A DNA stretch of 32,085 bases from the NCBI GenBank assembly GCA_019456145.1, contig VRUL01000006.1, forward strand, positions 96,238-128,322, in the 5' to 3' direction. Below the pieces are notes generated by a model. It was not told where the DNA came from, did not search any database, and was given only the letters and a program-made list of their open reading frames with translations. Both the position numbers and the translations under genes were made by a program. Each line of letters starts with the position of its first letter. Positions within the stretch are counted from its first letter, which is position 1. Positions 6,923 through 15,008 of the stretch are shown piece after piece. The DNA comes from Planctomycetota bacterium. Lineage in GTDB: Bacteria; Planctomycetota; Phycisphaerae; Sedimentisphaerales; Anaerobacaceae.

Positions 6923-9127
6923 ATGCCAGATATTTACAAAAAAAGAATAGCAAAGTTATTGAAGCATTCCGATTATACGCCTTTGAAATTAGCACAATTA
7001 GCGAAGGTGTTAGGGGTGAGTTCTGGAGATTATCCGGAGTTTAAGGCAGCTTTTGAAGAGATGCGTCGAGCCGGTCACGTGGTAGTGGGTGAACGGAGCT
7101 TAGTGAGTCTGCCGGCGATGTCGGGGCGGATTATAGGGACATTTCGTGCGAACGCGAGAGGGTTCGGCTTTGTGACGCCATTAGAGCCGAACGCGCATGG
7201 GGATTTATTTGTGCCGCCACGTGCGACGGCCGAAGCGATGACTGGCGATATAGTTGCTGTGAGAGTTCGAAAACAAGGCAAACGCGGCGGGCAGATACGG
7301 TATCGGGGCGAAGTTGTCGAGATTTTAGAGCGGTCGCAGAATAAATTCGTTGGGACTTTAAAGAAACGGGGCGATGGGTGGGAAGTTTTGCCTGACGGGA
7401 CGGGATTTATCGAGGCGATTTCCGTAGATGATGTTGGGGCCAAAGGAGCGAAACAAAAGGACAAGGTGGTTGTCGAGATACTTTCATATCCGAAAGAACA
7501 ATACCTGGCACGCGGGGTGATTGTAGAGGTGTTAGGGAAAGCAGGGCGGTATGACAGCGAGATAAAATCGATAATCCACCAATTTCATCTGCCGATCGAA
7601 TTTGATGGTGATTGTAACGAGCATGCGCGGGAGGCAGCGACGGGATATGACTCCGAGAACATCGAGGGCAGAGAGGACATAACGGGGAAAGTAATTGTAA
7701 CAATCGACCCGCCTGATGCGAAAGATTTTGACGACGCGATAAGTGTGGAACAAGACGATGAAGGCAACTGGGTGTTAGGGATTCATATTGCCGATGTGAG
7801 TAATTTTGTGCAGGCGGATTCGGCGCTTGATATAGAGGCAAAAGAACGGGGCAACAGCGTTTATCTGCCGGGTAAAGTTATACCGATGCTGCCGGAGATT
7901 TTGAGTAACGGGGTGTGCAGTTTGCAGCCTGACCAAAAGCGGTTTGTAAAAAGTGCGTATTTGACTTACGACGAGCAGGGTAATATTCTGTCACGCCGTT
8001 TTGCCAATAGTGTTATTAAATCTACGGAGCGGTTGACGTACCAACAGGCAGAGAGGATTTTGAAGGGGCATACGAAAGTTGCCAAACATGAAACGGTTGA
8101 ATTAGTGAAAAATATGGAGAGGCTTAGCCAAGTGATTGAGAAGCGGCGATATGAGAACGGGATGTTACATCTTGATTTGCCGGAGATAGAATTAGTAATG
8201 GACAAGTCCAGGCGGATTGTGGACGCCAAGCCGGCGGACGACAGCTATCCGCATACGATAATTGAGATGTTTATGGTGGAGGCGAATGATGCGGTCGCGG
8301 CGCTTCTGGACAGGCTTAATATCGGGTTTATGCGGCGGATTCATCCGGAGCCTGATGCTTTGAGTTTGAAGAACCTGGCCAAACTCGTTCGAGCGTTTGG
8401 TTATAATCTGCCTCGAAATCCTGACCGTGCGGCGATACAGGATTTGTTGGCGGCTGTTAAAGGGACGGACAGCTCTTTCGGTGTGAATTTAGCGGTGCTG
8501 CGAAGCTTCGAAAAGGCAGAGTATGCGCCGGTGAATATCGGTCATTTCGCGCTGGCTTCAATTCACTATTGCCATTTTACCAGCCCGATACGGCGGTATG
8601 CGGATTTGTTAGTTCATCGGGTCCTGGAATTCTACCTGCAAAATCGTGTAGACTTGGCGAAGGACATATCGGTCGAAATAGATTTAACAGAAGTTGGAAA
8701 ACATATCAGTTTTACAGAGCAGCGAGCTGAAGACGCTGAAAGGGAGTTGAAAAATGTTCTGCTTTTGCAGATGTTGAGCAAGCGTATCAATGAGGAACTT
8801 GACTGCGTTGTTACCGGGCTTACGGGTTTTGGTGTGTTTGTGCAGTCGCGGAAGTTCGGGATCGAAGGGCTTATCCAGATGGGTGATTTGGGGCCTGACG
8901 AATGGAAATATAACCAAAGGGCGGGGTGCATTGTCGGCGAACGTACGGGACGCAGCATTCGGTTGGGCCAGGGGTTGAAAGTGCGAATAATTTCTGTTAA
9001 TGTAGCGGCACGTCAGTTGAATGTGTCGCCTGTTGAGCCGTTGGCTAAAGAGCCTGTTCGGAAAAAGAAAGGTGCAAAGAAGTCCCCAAAAGGCCGGGTA
9101 AGGAAACGGCCAAGAAGGAAAAAATAG
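6923..9127 (+). CDS. rnr: ribonuclease R (RNB-family 3'-5' exoribonuclease)
   Basis: From the ATG at 6923 the product is 734 residues, near the usual RNase R length. A longer frame opens at a TTG at 6881, but its extra 14 residues lie in leader-like T-rich sequence. Order: winged-helix N-terminus (about 1-60), two cold-shock/OB domains (from about 65, SGRIIGTFRANARGFGFVTP), the RNB catalytic domain, an S1 domain (about 628-705, GLTGFGVFVQSRKFGIEGLI), and a Lys/Arg-rich tail. The active-site motif IDPPDAKDFDDA supplies Asp 262, 268, 270 and 271, spaced exactly as in the E. coli enzyme. It degrades structured RNA processively in the cytoplasm; the basic tail is typical of RNase R and separates it from RNase II. 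Fragments of a second copy lie at 9144-9221 and 11750-11820. Confidence 0.95.
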   Translation: MPDIYKKRIAKLLKHSDYTPLKLAQLAKVLGVSSGDYPEFKAAFEEMRRAGHVVVGERSLVSLPAMSGRIIGTFRANARGFGFVTPLEPNAHGDLFVPPRATAEAMTGDIVAVRVRKQGKRGGQIRYRGEVVEILERSQNKFVGTLKKRGDGWEVLPDGTGFIEAISVDDVGAKGAKQKDKVVVEILSYPKEQYLARGVIVEVLGKAGRYDSEIKSIIHQFHLPIEFDGDCNEHAREAATGYDSENIEGREDITGKVIVTIDPPDAKDFDDAISVEQDDEGNWVLGIHIADVSNFVQADSALDIEAKERGNSVYLPGKVIPMLPEILSNGVCSLQPDQKRFVKSAYLTYDEQGNILSRRFANSVIKSTERLTYQQAERILKGHTKVAKHETVELVKNMERLSQVIEKRRYENGMLHLDLPEIELVMDKSRRIVDAKPADDSYPHTIIEMFMVEANDAVAALLDRLNIGFMRRIHPEPDALSLKNLAKLVRAFGYNLPRNPDRAAIQDLLAAVKGTDSSFGVNLAVLRSFEKAEYAPVNIGHFALASIHYCHFTSPIRRYADLLVHRVLEFYLQNRVDLAKDISVEIDLTEVGKHISFTEQRAEDAERELKNVLLLQMLSKRINEELDCVVTGLTGFGVFVQSRKFGIEGLIQMGDLGPDEWKYNQRAGCIVGERTGRSIRLGQGLKVRIISVNVAARQLNVSPVEPLAKEPVRKKKGAKKSPKGRVRKRPRRKK

Positions 9128-9143
9128 GGATTGGAGATTGGTG

Positions 9144-9299
9144 GATGGAGTGTCGGCCAACGATAGTTAGCCGCATGCGATAATCAAGATGTATATGGTG
9201 GAGGCGAATGATGTTGTCGCGAATCGCCGGCAGGTCAAGGGCGACAAATCAAATAAGGAATCCGATCCTGCAAAGGTTATAATTACAGTAAGCAAATAA
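9144..9299 (+). pseudogene. rnr internal fragment, duplicated remnant
   Basis: Bases 9171-9221 match rnr 8249-8299 at 45 of 51 positions without gaps; weaker similarity reaches back to 9144 (16 of 27). The match is codon-aligned: rnr has PHTIIEMFMVEANDAVA and the copy has PHAIIKMYMVEANDVVA. A TAG at 9168-9170 interrupts the copy. From the ATG at 9189 a 36-codon frame runs on through unrelated sequence to a TAA at 9297-9299. No ribosome-binding site is evident, so it is read as the relic of a second rnr gene. It lies just before the Tat-exported isomerase gene. Confidence 0.7.
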
Positions 9300-9326
9300 G
9301 CTAATCTAAATTCCGGAGGAACGACA

Positions 9327-10226
9327 ATGAGTAATCTCAATCGACGTGATTTTTTCAAGAAATCGGCGCTGCTGTCCGGCGGTTTGGCTGTGGGGGGGAC
9401 TGCGGTAGAAAGTCAAGGAGGTAAGACAGTAAAGGTTTCGGCAACGAAAAAGCCACTGCTCAAGCTCGGCCTGATGAGCTATAACCTGGCACGCAACTGG
9501 GACATCGAAACAATAATCAAGAACTGCACCGCGGCCAAGTTCCAGCATGTGGAACTGCGAACGACACATGCCCACAAGGTGGAAGTCAATCTGTCCAAGG
9601 CTCAGCGTAAAGAAGTGCGCAATCGGTTTGAAGATTCGGCATTAGAGGCAATCAGCCTGGCCAGCGGCTTCAGCTACCACCATGCGGACGCCGGCCGACT
9701 GCGGGAGAACATAGAGGGCACCAAAGAATATACCAAGTTAGCACACGATATCGGCGCATTGGGGATTCGGGTATTTCCCAACGCTGTAAGCGATAAGGGT
9801 GTTTCGGTTGAAAAGACATTAGAGCAAATCGGCAAGGCTGTTCGGGAGTGCGGGGAGTTTGCCAAGGATTACGGGGTAGAGATTCGATTAGCCAACCACG
9901 GCCGTGGCACGAACCGAGTGCAAGTCACCCGTAAAATTCTCGATTACGCCGACAGTCCTCATGTTTACGTCAACTGGAACTGCGACGGATCCGATATCGA
10001 AGCACCCGGCTTCGAATCGAACTTCAACCTGGTCAAAGGCAGGATTAGCAACCTCCACATGCATGACCTCTTCAACGAAAAATACCCGTATCGCAAACTG
10101 TTCCAGTTGCTGCGTGAAAACAATTATTCGCGCTACTGTGACGCGGAAATCGGCGAAAGCAAGGAGCCGGTACGCCTCATGAAATACTACCGCGGCTTGT
10201 TCCTTGCCCTCCAGGATGCGCTATAA
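9327..10226 (+). CDS. Tat-exported TIM-barrel sugar isomerase/epimerase
   Basis: The 299-residue product starts with a twin-arginine signal (NRRDFFKKSALLSGGLAVGG) after a strong GGAGG at 9312-9316. The remainder fits the xylose-isomerase-like/AP-endonuclease-2 TIM-barrel family (PF01261 type). Barrel-strand segments visible are LKLGLMSYNL, FQHVELRTTH, LGIRVFPNAV, VEIRLANHGRG, VYVNWNCDGSD, ISNLHMHDL and YCDAEIGES. These provide the Glu/Asp/His residues that usually bind a divalent metal. Such proteins typically isomerise or epimerise sugars or inositols, and in planctomycetes they are often paired with Gfo/Idh/MocA oxidoreductases, as here with the gene 90 bases downstream. The exact substrate cannot be told. 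It lies between two pieces of an rnr relic, and its codons seem richer in C endings than rnr, so insertion or transfer is possible. Confidence 0.82.
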   Translation: MSNLNRRDFFKKSALLSGGLAVGGTAVESQGGKTVKVSATKKPLLKLGLMSYNLARNWDIETIIKNCTAAKFQHVELRTTHAHKVEVNLSKAQRKEVRNRFEDSALEAISLASGFSYHHADAGRLRENIEGTKEYTKLAHDIGALGIRVFPNAVSDKGVSVEKTLEQIGKAVRECGEFAKDYGVEIRLANHGRGTNRVQVTRKILDYADSPHVYVNWNCDGSDIEAPGFESNFNLVKGRISNLHMHDLFNEKYPYRKLFQLLRENNYSRYCDAEIGESKEPVRLMKYYRGLFLALQDAL

Positions 10227-10316
10227 TTGACCGGGTTATTTTAGTGGCTTGTTTGAAAAAGGGTTTTATGTTTTATAGATTTTAGAAGCGGTCCATATAT
10301 TTTCGGGAGAAGAATT

Positions 10317-11744
10317 ATGATAAGAATAAAACGACGAGATATTTTGAAGGTTTCGGTGGCTGCGGGAGCTGGTTTGTTTACACCTTTTTCACGCGTTCGG
10401 GGCGCGAATAATGACATTCGGGTTGCTATGGTGGGCGTGGGCTCGAACGTGAAGGTCGGGGGGATAGGTAAACAAATGATTCGCAGTATTAGGAAAATCC
10501 CCGGCGTTCGCATCGTGGCATTATGCGATCCTGAGCGGGCGCATCTGTATCCTGAAGTGCAGAAATTTAAAGACCGCAAGGAAAAATGCGACGCTTACGT
10601 CGACATTCGCAAGCTTCTGGACAACAAAGACATCGACGCTATCGTCGTGGGCACTCCGAACCACTGGCATGTGCTGGCGGCGGTTTTGGCGTGCCAGGCG
10701 GGCAAGGACGCCTTTGTGCAGAAGCCATTTTCACACACTATGTTCGAGGGCCGTAAGGCCTGGGAAGCGGCGCGGAAGTATAACCGCATCGTTTCGGCGA
10801 CCCACGGCTCGCGGGGCAGGTCGGGCGTGGGTGAGGCTTTCGCATACGCGCGGAAGGGGAAACTTGGTAAAATACTTTATGTTCGCGGCACCACTTACCG
10901 GCGTCGCAACAGCATCGGAAAGGTAAGAGGTTCGCGGCCGATTCCGAAGACATTAGACTATGATCTGTGGTCCGGCCCTGCGCCAATTCAGCCGGTAATG
11001 CGTGAGGAACTTCACTACGACTGGCACTGGATATGGGCCTACGGGGACGGTGACCTGGGCAACCTGGGCATACACAATCTGGACGCCTGCCGGTGGGCCC
11101 TCGGGAAGGAGAGTCTGCCGGAACGGGTGTTGAGCTTGGGAGGCCGGTTCGGATACGAAGATGACGGCCAGACGCCGAACACGACAATCACTTTCTATGA
11201 CTACAAGCCTGCTCCTATTATTTATGAGGTGCGCGGCTTGCCGACGACAGAGCGGTACAAGGGCATTGGCAGCGGTGTAGTCGTCCACTGCGAGGATGGG
11301 TATATCGTTGGGAACAAGGCTTACGATAATGATGACAAGTTAATTCGGGAATTCGAGCCTACCAATCAGGATTCATTTACCAACTTCTTTGAGGTGGTCC
11401 GCAGCCGCAAGATGAGCGACCAACAGGAGAATGCGCTAAGCGGCCATCTCTCGGCGTGCATGGTCCATTTGGGCAACATCTCGTATCGTATCGGTAAAGA
11501 GACTGACAGCGAGAAGATCCGCGAGATCGTGCGGGCGGACAAGAACTTTTCCGAAACTTATGACCGCTTCTGCGCTCATTTGGCGGAGCACAAGGTAGAC
11601 ATAGAAAAACATCCCGTTACTCTCGGACCATGGTTGAGGATGAATCCCCAGGAAGAAAGATTTGTAGGAGCGTTCAGCAAACGTGCCAATCAACTGCGGA
11701 GCAGAGAATATCGGCCTCCATTTATTGTACCGGAAAAAGTGTAG
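10317..11744 (+). CDS. Tat-exported Gfo/Idh/MocA-family oxidoreductase
   Basis: The 475-residue protein has a Tat signal (KRRDILKVSVAAGAGLFTPF). It is followed by a Rossmann fold (IRVAMVGVGSNVKVGGIG, then VRIVALCDPE) and the family motif region VGTPNHWHVLAAVLACQAGK. FVQKPFSHT replaces the common EKP with QKP, keeping the catalytic-type Lys. The C-terminal alpha/beta domain includes GDLGNLGIHNLDACRWALG, where the GxHxxD pattern supplies the usual catalytic His. Enzymes of this family oxidise or reduce sugar substrates with NAD(P), often tightly bound in the exported members. GGGAGAAG at 10305-10312 supports the ATG at 10317. It follows the isomerase in the same direction and probably shares its pathway. 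Directly after its stop lies a second rnr-tail remnant. Confidence 0.88.
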   Translation: MIRIKRRDILKVSVAAGAGLFTPFSRVRGANNDIRVAMVGVGSNVKVGGIGKQMIRSIRKIPGVRIVALCDPERAHLYPEVQKFKDRKEKCDAYVDIRKLLDNKDIDAIVVGTPNHWHVLAAVLACQAGKDAFVQKPFSHTMFEGRKAWEAARKYNRIVSATHGSRGRSGVGEAFAYARKGKLGKILYVRGTTYRRRNSIGKVRGSRPIPKTLDYDLWSGPAPIQPVMREELHYDWHWIWAYGDGDLGNLGIHNLDACRWALGKESLPERVLSLGGRFGYEDDGQTPNTTITFYDYKPAPIIYEVRGLPTTERYKGIGSGVVVHCEDGYIVGNKAYDNDDKLIREFEPTNQDSFTNFFEVVRSRKMSDQQENALSGHLSACMVHLGNISYRIGKETDSEKIREIVRADKNFSETYDRFCAHLAEHKVDIEKHPVTLGPWLRMNPQEERFVGAFSKRANQLRSREYRPPFIVPEKV

Positions 11745-11749
11745 CAATA

Positions 11750-11820
11750 CAGAGCCTGCTCGAAGAAAGAAAGGTGAAAGGAAATCTAAAAAAGGCCGTG
11801 TGCGGAGACGAGGAAAATTT
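11750..11820 (+). pseudogene. rnr 3'-end fragment, duplicated remnant
   Basis: Bases 11750-11812 align without gaps to rnr 9050-9112 at roughly 70-75% identity, including the exact stretch AAAGAAAGGTG and the shared AGAGCCTG. In the rnr frame it reads EPARRKKGERKSKKGRVRRR, against EPVRKKKGAKKSPKGRVRKR in the intact gene. It begins six bases after the stop of the oxidoreductase gene. Low-complexity Lys/Arg coding could mimic homology, but the in-frame match and the other rnr fragment at 9144 make common origin likely. Bases 11821-11936 hold nothing recognised. Confidence 0.55.
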
Positions 11821-11936
11821 AGAATTTAGAAATCTGATATGGGGAGAGCAGGCCAGTAAAACCCAAAAATCTGAGCTAATATAAGAAATCAGTGTCTCTG
11901 GCAAATGTTAGCGAGCCAAAGGGGAATTGTAGTATG

Positions 11937-12968
11937 TTAATAAATCTCGCGTATTTTTAGGCCACTTAAATCGAGGAGGAATAATCCTATTTCCCTTACG
12001 CCTGTTTTGGGGGACCATCTGTCCACTAAGTGATATTTTTGGTCATAAAGTCCTTCAATCATCCATTGGGCTCCATCTATAACCATGCTATCTTTTATAC
12101 TTGGAATATCCCAAAAATTCTTTTCTTTTATTAATTTAAGAAATTCATCTGTTTTTTCTTTAGCTATTTTCTTTTTCTTATTTTTATTTATCCGGCCTAC
12201 TTCAAAACCACCACCGCTATATATCTTTTTTGCAAATATGATTCCGGAACCATCAGGTTTGATTTCCAAACGAATCGAGACAGGTTCATGGAAAGTACGA
12301 AGCCAGGTGAATCTGAAAACTTTTTTATTTGATATATCTCTTTGCTTATATATTGAAGGTTCTTTCAGAGCCTTGAGATATTTTGTAAACCTAGAAACTG
12401 TAAAATCATGAATATCCTTTCTATCGCTAAAAATTTTATCAGGGAAATAAGTGTAATCAACAGGTCTATTTCTGTAAGCAGTTTCCTGATAATAGAGGTA
12501 GATTGGACATAGTATAACTATTGCAGTACAACCCAGAATGATTGCAGGAGTAGTGATATATATTTGTTTTATGCTTGGTTTCTTTAGCTTCTCAATTATT
12601 GAATCTTGCATAAATGATAAACAAGTACCACATACTGTTCCTATTACAGCAGACGGAATGAAACTCCAAAGAATAAAGGGAATCCATCCTACTAATGACC
12701 AATAAACGATTGATATTACGACATAAATCAATCGTCTGATATTTGTTCTGGGTGGTACAAGTTTAGTTATAATAAATTCCTGAACTATTGAGTAAACAAC
12801 AGATTTAGGAGTCATGGTGAATGCGATAAGAATCAAAGTATGCTTATTAAATCCGAATACACTTTCAAAAGAAGTTAAAACAAGACGATAAAATAACATG
12901 CCCATTAACTGTGGTGCAATAATTCCAAATAGTATTCTGAGTATTCGTAATTTATTTTTCGTGCACAT
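11937..12968 (-). CDS. polytopic membrane protein with C-terminal soluble domain, unknown
   Basis: The 343-residue protein has about four hydrophobic segments in its first half (around 10-30, 42-60, 80-112, 133-155). One contains IYVVISIVYWSLVGWIPFIL and another TPAIILGCTAIVILCPIYLY. The second half (about 165-343) is soluble, with a lysine-rich stretch NKNKKKKIAKEKTDE and a segment WMIEGLYDQKYHLVDRWSPK near the end. Similar WxIEGxxDGKYHxVxRWSP endings occur in other uncharacterised bacterial proteins. No function can be assigned. It converges on the oxidoreductase gene, has no clear ribosome-binding site, and is notably AT-rich compared with neighbours, which may mark recent acquisition. Confidence 0.7.
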   Translation of the reverse strand: MCTKNKLRILRILFGIIAPQLMGMLFYRLVLTSFESVFGFNKHTLILIAFTMTPKSVVYSIVQEFIITKLVPPRTNIRRLIYVVISIVYWSLVGWIPFILWSFIPSAVIGTVCGTCLSFMQDSIIEKLKKPSIKQIYITTPAIILGCTAIVILCPIYLYYQETAYRNRPVDYTYFPDKIFSDRKDIHDFTVSRFTKYLKALKEPSIYKQRDISNKKVFRFTWLRTFHEPVSIRLEIKPDGSGIIFAKKIYSGGGFEVGRINKNKKKKIAKEKTDEFLKLIKEKNFWDIPSIKDSMVIDGAQWMIEGLYDQKYHLVDRWSPKTGVREIGLFLLDLSGLKIREIY

Positions 12969-13046
12969 ATCTTTTGAATAGATTGTTTCTGTATAAAATC
13001 AAGCTCGCCGACGGTGCGATAGCGTCATCCGAGTTGAGCCGGAATT

Positions 13047-13069
13047 TGTGGGCTAAAGCCCACGCTACA
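13047..13069. repeat. interspersed palindrome GGGCTAAAGCCC, copy 2
   Basis: TGTGGGCTAAAGCCCACGCT followed by ACA has the same core and the same trailing CTACA as the copies at 3850 and 19180, with the outer arm changed in a compensating way (GTGGG/CCCAC instead of ATGGG/CCCAT). That keeps the hairpin intact. It lies between the membrane-protein gene and the rhomboid gene. Confidence 0.7.
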
Positions 13070-13156
13070 ATTTTTCGTATCTCGTGTGGTATTATGGTCG
13101 TGGAAGGCCAAATAATGCAAGGAGAAAGAAGCGATTAATAAAAAAAAATCCAAAAA

Positions 13157-14296
13157 TCAGGGAACGTCTGAGTCGAGGGATTTGTTGGAACCGGGGGCTA
13201 TGGTTTTTGAGAAAGATTTTTTCGTGGACCACCAGAAGAGGATTCCTATGCTGGCACCTCCGAGATGTGCAAGTGCTGATACATTGGTGAAACCTGAGAC
13301 CTGCCAGAGAGCCTGGAGCATCTGCGAAAGAATCCACAGTGCGAACATATATCCGACGGGGATACGGAACCATCGGAAGTACCAGAAAAAGCCCACACTT
13401 GCTTTGGGAAAGCGCAGGCAGTAGTAAGCAATAATACCGGAAATTCCTCCACTTGCTCCTACGCATGGTAATGTTTTGTAAGGGTCTCCCAGGATATGGG
13501 CGATTTGCCCTGCAAAAGTAGCGATAGCGACGAGCAAGATAAAATCCTTTTTACCCAGAATGTCTTCCGTGTTATCTCCGAAAACTAACAGGAAATACAG
13601 ATTTACAATCATGTGTAGGAGTCCAGCATGCAAGAAGAACGAACTGATAAAGGTGAAGCCAAAGTGACGACCCAGTTCGGCAGGTACCAAAGCCCAGCTT
13701 GTTATCAGTTCCTCAAGGTCCCTGTAGAAGTAAATATTCACGAAGGCAATAAAGACAGCCAGTGCCCATGTTGCGAAAGGCAAATGTTTGAGCGATGTGT
13801 AGTTGTACTCTATTGGCAGGCCAAAAATTGCGGGTATAATTTCCCACCAGTGGTCGGGGCTGCTGTCGGTCATTTCCTTTAACTCCTGCTCCTGCTTAAG
13901 AACTTCAAGCTTAGCCAGAGCCAGAGCTTCCTTAGCCTTGAGTGTAAGATCATCTTTGGGTTCTGTAGCGACCGGGAGCTTGGGAAGACGCTCATATTCC
14001 CGCGGGTCGAAGAAGATAAAATGACACCCTGTACAGACGTCGAGACATTCTGTTTTTTCCTTGCTGATAATCGGGACTTCGGTCATTGTGCGTTTACACG
14101 CAGGGCATTTTCGAGTGCCGGCGTATTGACCTGAGCGAGCTCTCTGCCACAGGCTGTTTACGATTGGGCGCGGTATTGCCTTTCTTACCACTTCAAGGGC
14201 CACGGCGCGGCCATCACATGAGGGGCACACCCAGAAAAGACCCAGTGTATTAGAGCTTTTGTTTAACGATGTTTTGCAGCTCGGACAGATAAGCAT
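13157..14296 (-). CDS. rhomboid-family intramembrane serine protease with N-terminal zinc ribbons
   Basis: The 379-residue protein starts with paired cysteine motifs: CPSC at 4-7 and 24-27, CPAC at 64-67, and C84, C88, C91. These are likely zinc ribbons. A charged, probably coiled-coil linker follows (about 112-145). The rest is a rhomboid membrane domain: HAGLLHMIVNLYFLLVFG (helix 2, His228 and Asn232), the catalytic GASGG with Ser282, and AHLGG with His344, giving the Ser-His dyad. Rhomboids cleave transmembrane segments of membrane proteins; the substrate is unknown. The ribbons may bind a partner or a nucleic acid, or regulate the protease. The C-terminal tail is short and polar. A possible minus-strand promoter box (TTGACA on the complement of 14379-14384) lies upstream, but no convincing -10 element is spaced correctly. 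Confidence 0.88.
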   Translation of the reverse strand: MLICPSCKTSLNKSSNTLGLFWVCPSCDGRAVALEVVRKAIPRPIVNSLWQRARSGQYAGTRKCPACKRTMTEVPIISKEKTECLDVCTGCHFIFFDPREYERLPKLPVATEPKDDLTLKAKEALALAKLEVLKQEQELKEMTDSSPDHWWEIIPAIFGLPIEYNYTSLKHLPFATWALAVFIAFVNIYFYRDLEELITSWALVPAELGRHFGFTFISSFFLHAGLLHMIVNLYFLLVFGDNTEDILGKKDFILLVAIATFAGQIAHILGDPYKTLPCVGASGGISGIIAYYCLRFPKASVGFFWYFRWFRIPVGYMFALWILSQMLQALWQVSGFTNVSALAHLGGASIGILFWWSTKKSFSKTIAPGSNKSLDSDVP

Positions 14297-14465
14297 TTGG
14301 ATTTTAGTCGTTAGTATTTCGTATACAGTATTTAGAATCTCGGCTCATTGCTTATATGAGATAGCAGAGAAGACAATTTGTCAAGGAATTTATCATGAAT
14401 CGTCGTTTGTGCTCGTGGTTCGACAATCCAGAATCTCAGGTAATGGGAAGCGGGGCGGCGGGGCG

Positions 14466-14906
14466 TTAGTCTGAGTGGGAGTGCATGGGGGCGAAATCTG
14501 CTTCCACTCTGTGGATGCTTGCTTTGAAAGCGAATACCGCAACCAAACCAGCAAATGTGAGGTTTACGATGCGTTGAGGAGTAAACATTTGGGGAATCGA
14601 CCAATCTGCGCTTAGCACATCTTCCGTGTTCGAGATGAGGATGGCATAGGGCAGAAACAGAAGCAATATCATCATTACGGAATTGATACCACTTTCGAGC
14701 AGTGCGACGATTGGGGAATACTTTGGGAAAATGTATATGCAAAAGGCACAGATGATGCAGAAGCCGTAATAGGCGTTCTTATATAGCGGCATCGAGTCAA
14801 GCGCAGCCACTCGGACGTTTATTCCGACAAGGTAGTCGAGCAGGATGAATAAGGGAGTGGCGTAATAGTACCATCTCGGAATAAAATGTCTTTTGTATGT
14901 TCTCAT
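14466..14906 (-). CDS. small polytopic membrane protein, unknown
   Basis: The 146-residue product begins with the basic MRTYKRHFIPRW and has about four hydrophobic segments: YYYATPLFILLDYLVGI, AYYGFCIICAFCIYIF, GINSVMMILLLFLPYAILI and IVNLTFAGLVAVFAFKA. It ends in HRVEADFAPMHSHSD, a His/Asp-rich tail. No family is recognised and no ribosome-binding site is clear. It sits between the rhomboid gene downstream and the HExxH lipoprotein gene upstream, all on the same strand, with gaps of about 100-170 bases, so co-transcription is possible but not shown. Confidence 0.6.
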   Translation of the reverse strand: MRTYKRHFIPRWYYYATPLFILLDYLVGINVRVAALDSMPLYKNAYYGFCIICAFCIYIFPKYSPIVALLESGINSVMMILLLFLPYAILISNTEDVLSADWSIPQMFTPQRIVNLTFAGLVAVFAFKASIHRVEADFAPMHSHSD

Positions 14907-15008
14907 TTTATGTCAGAGACAATTTCGTATCTCTTGAAATCCTTCGACTTCGCTAAGAGTAAACTCAAAAATCTCGTTACGGTGATATTATGCTGTTGGA
15001 TTTTATAT

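Noticed and set aside
14340..14384. Possible minus-strand promoter before the rhomboid gene
   Set aside because: TTGACA is present on the complement of 14379-14384, but no good -10 element lies 16-18 bases away.
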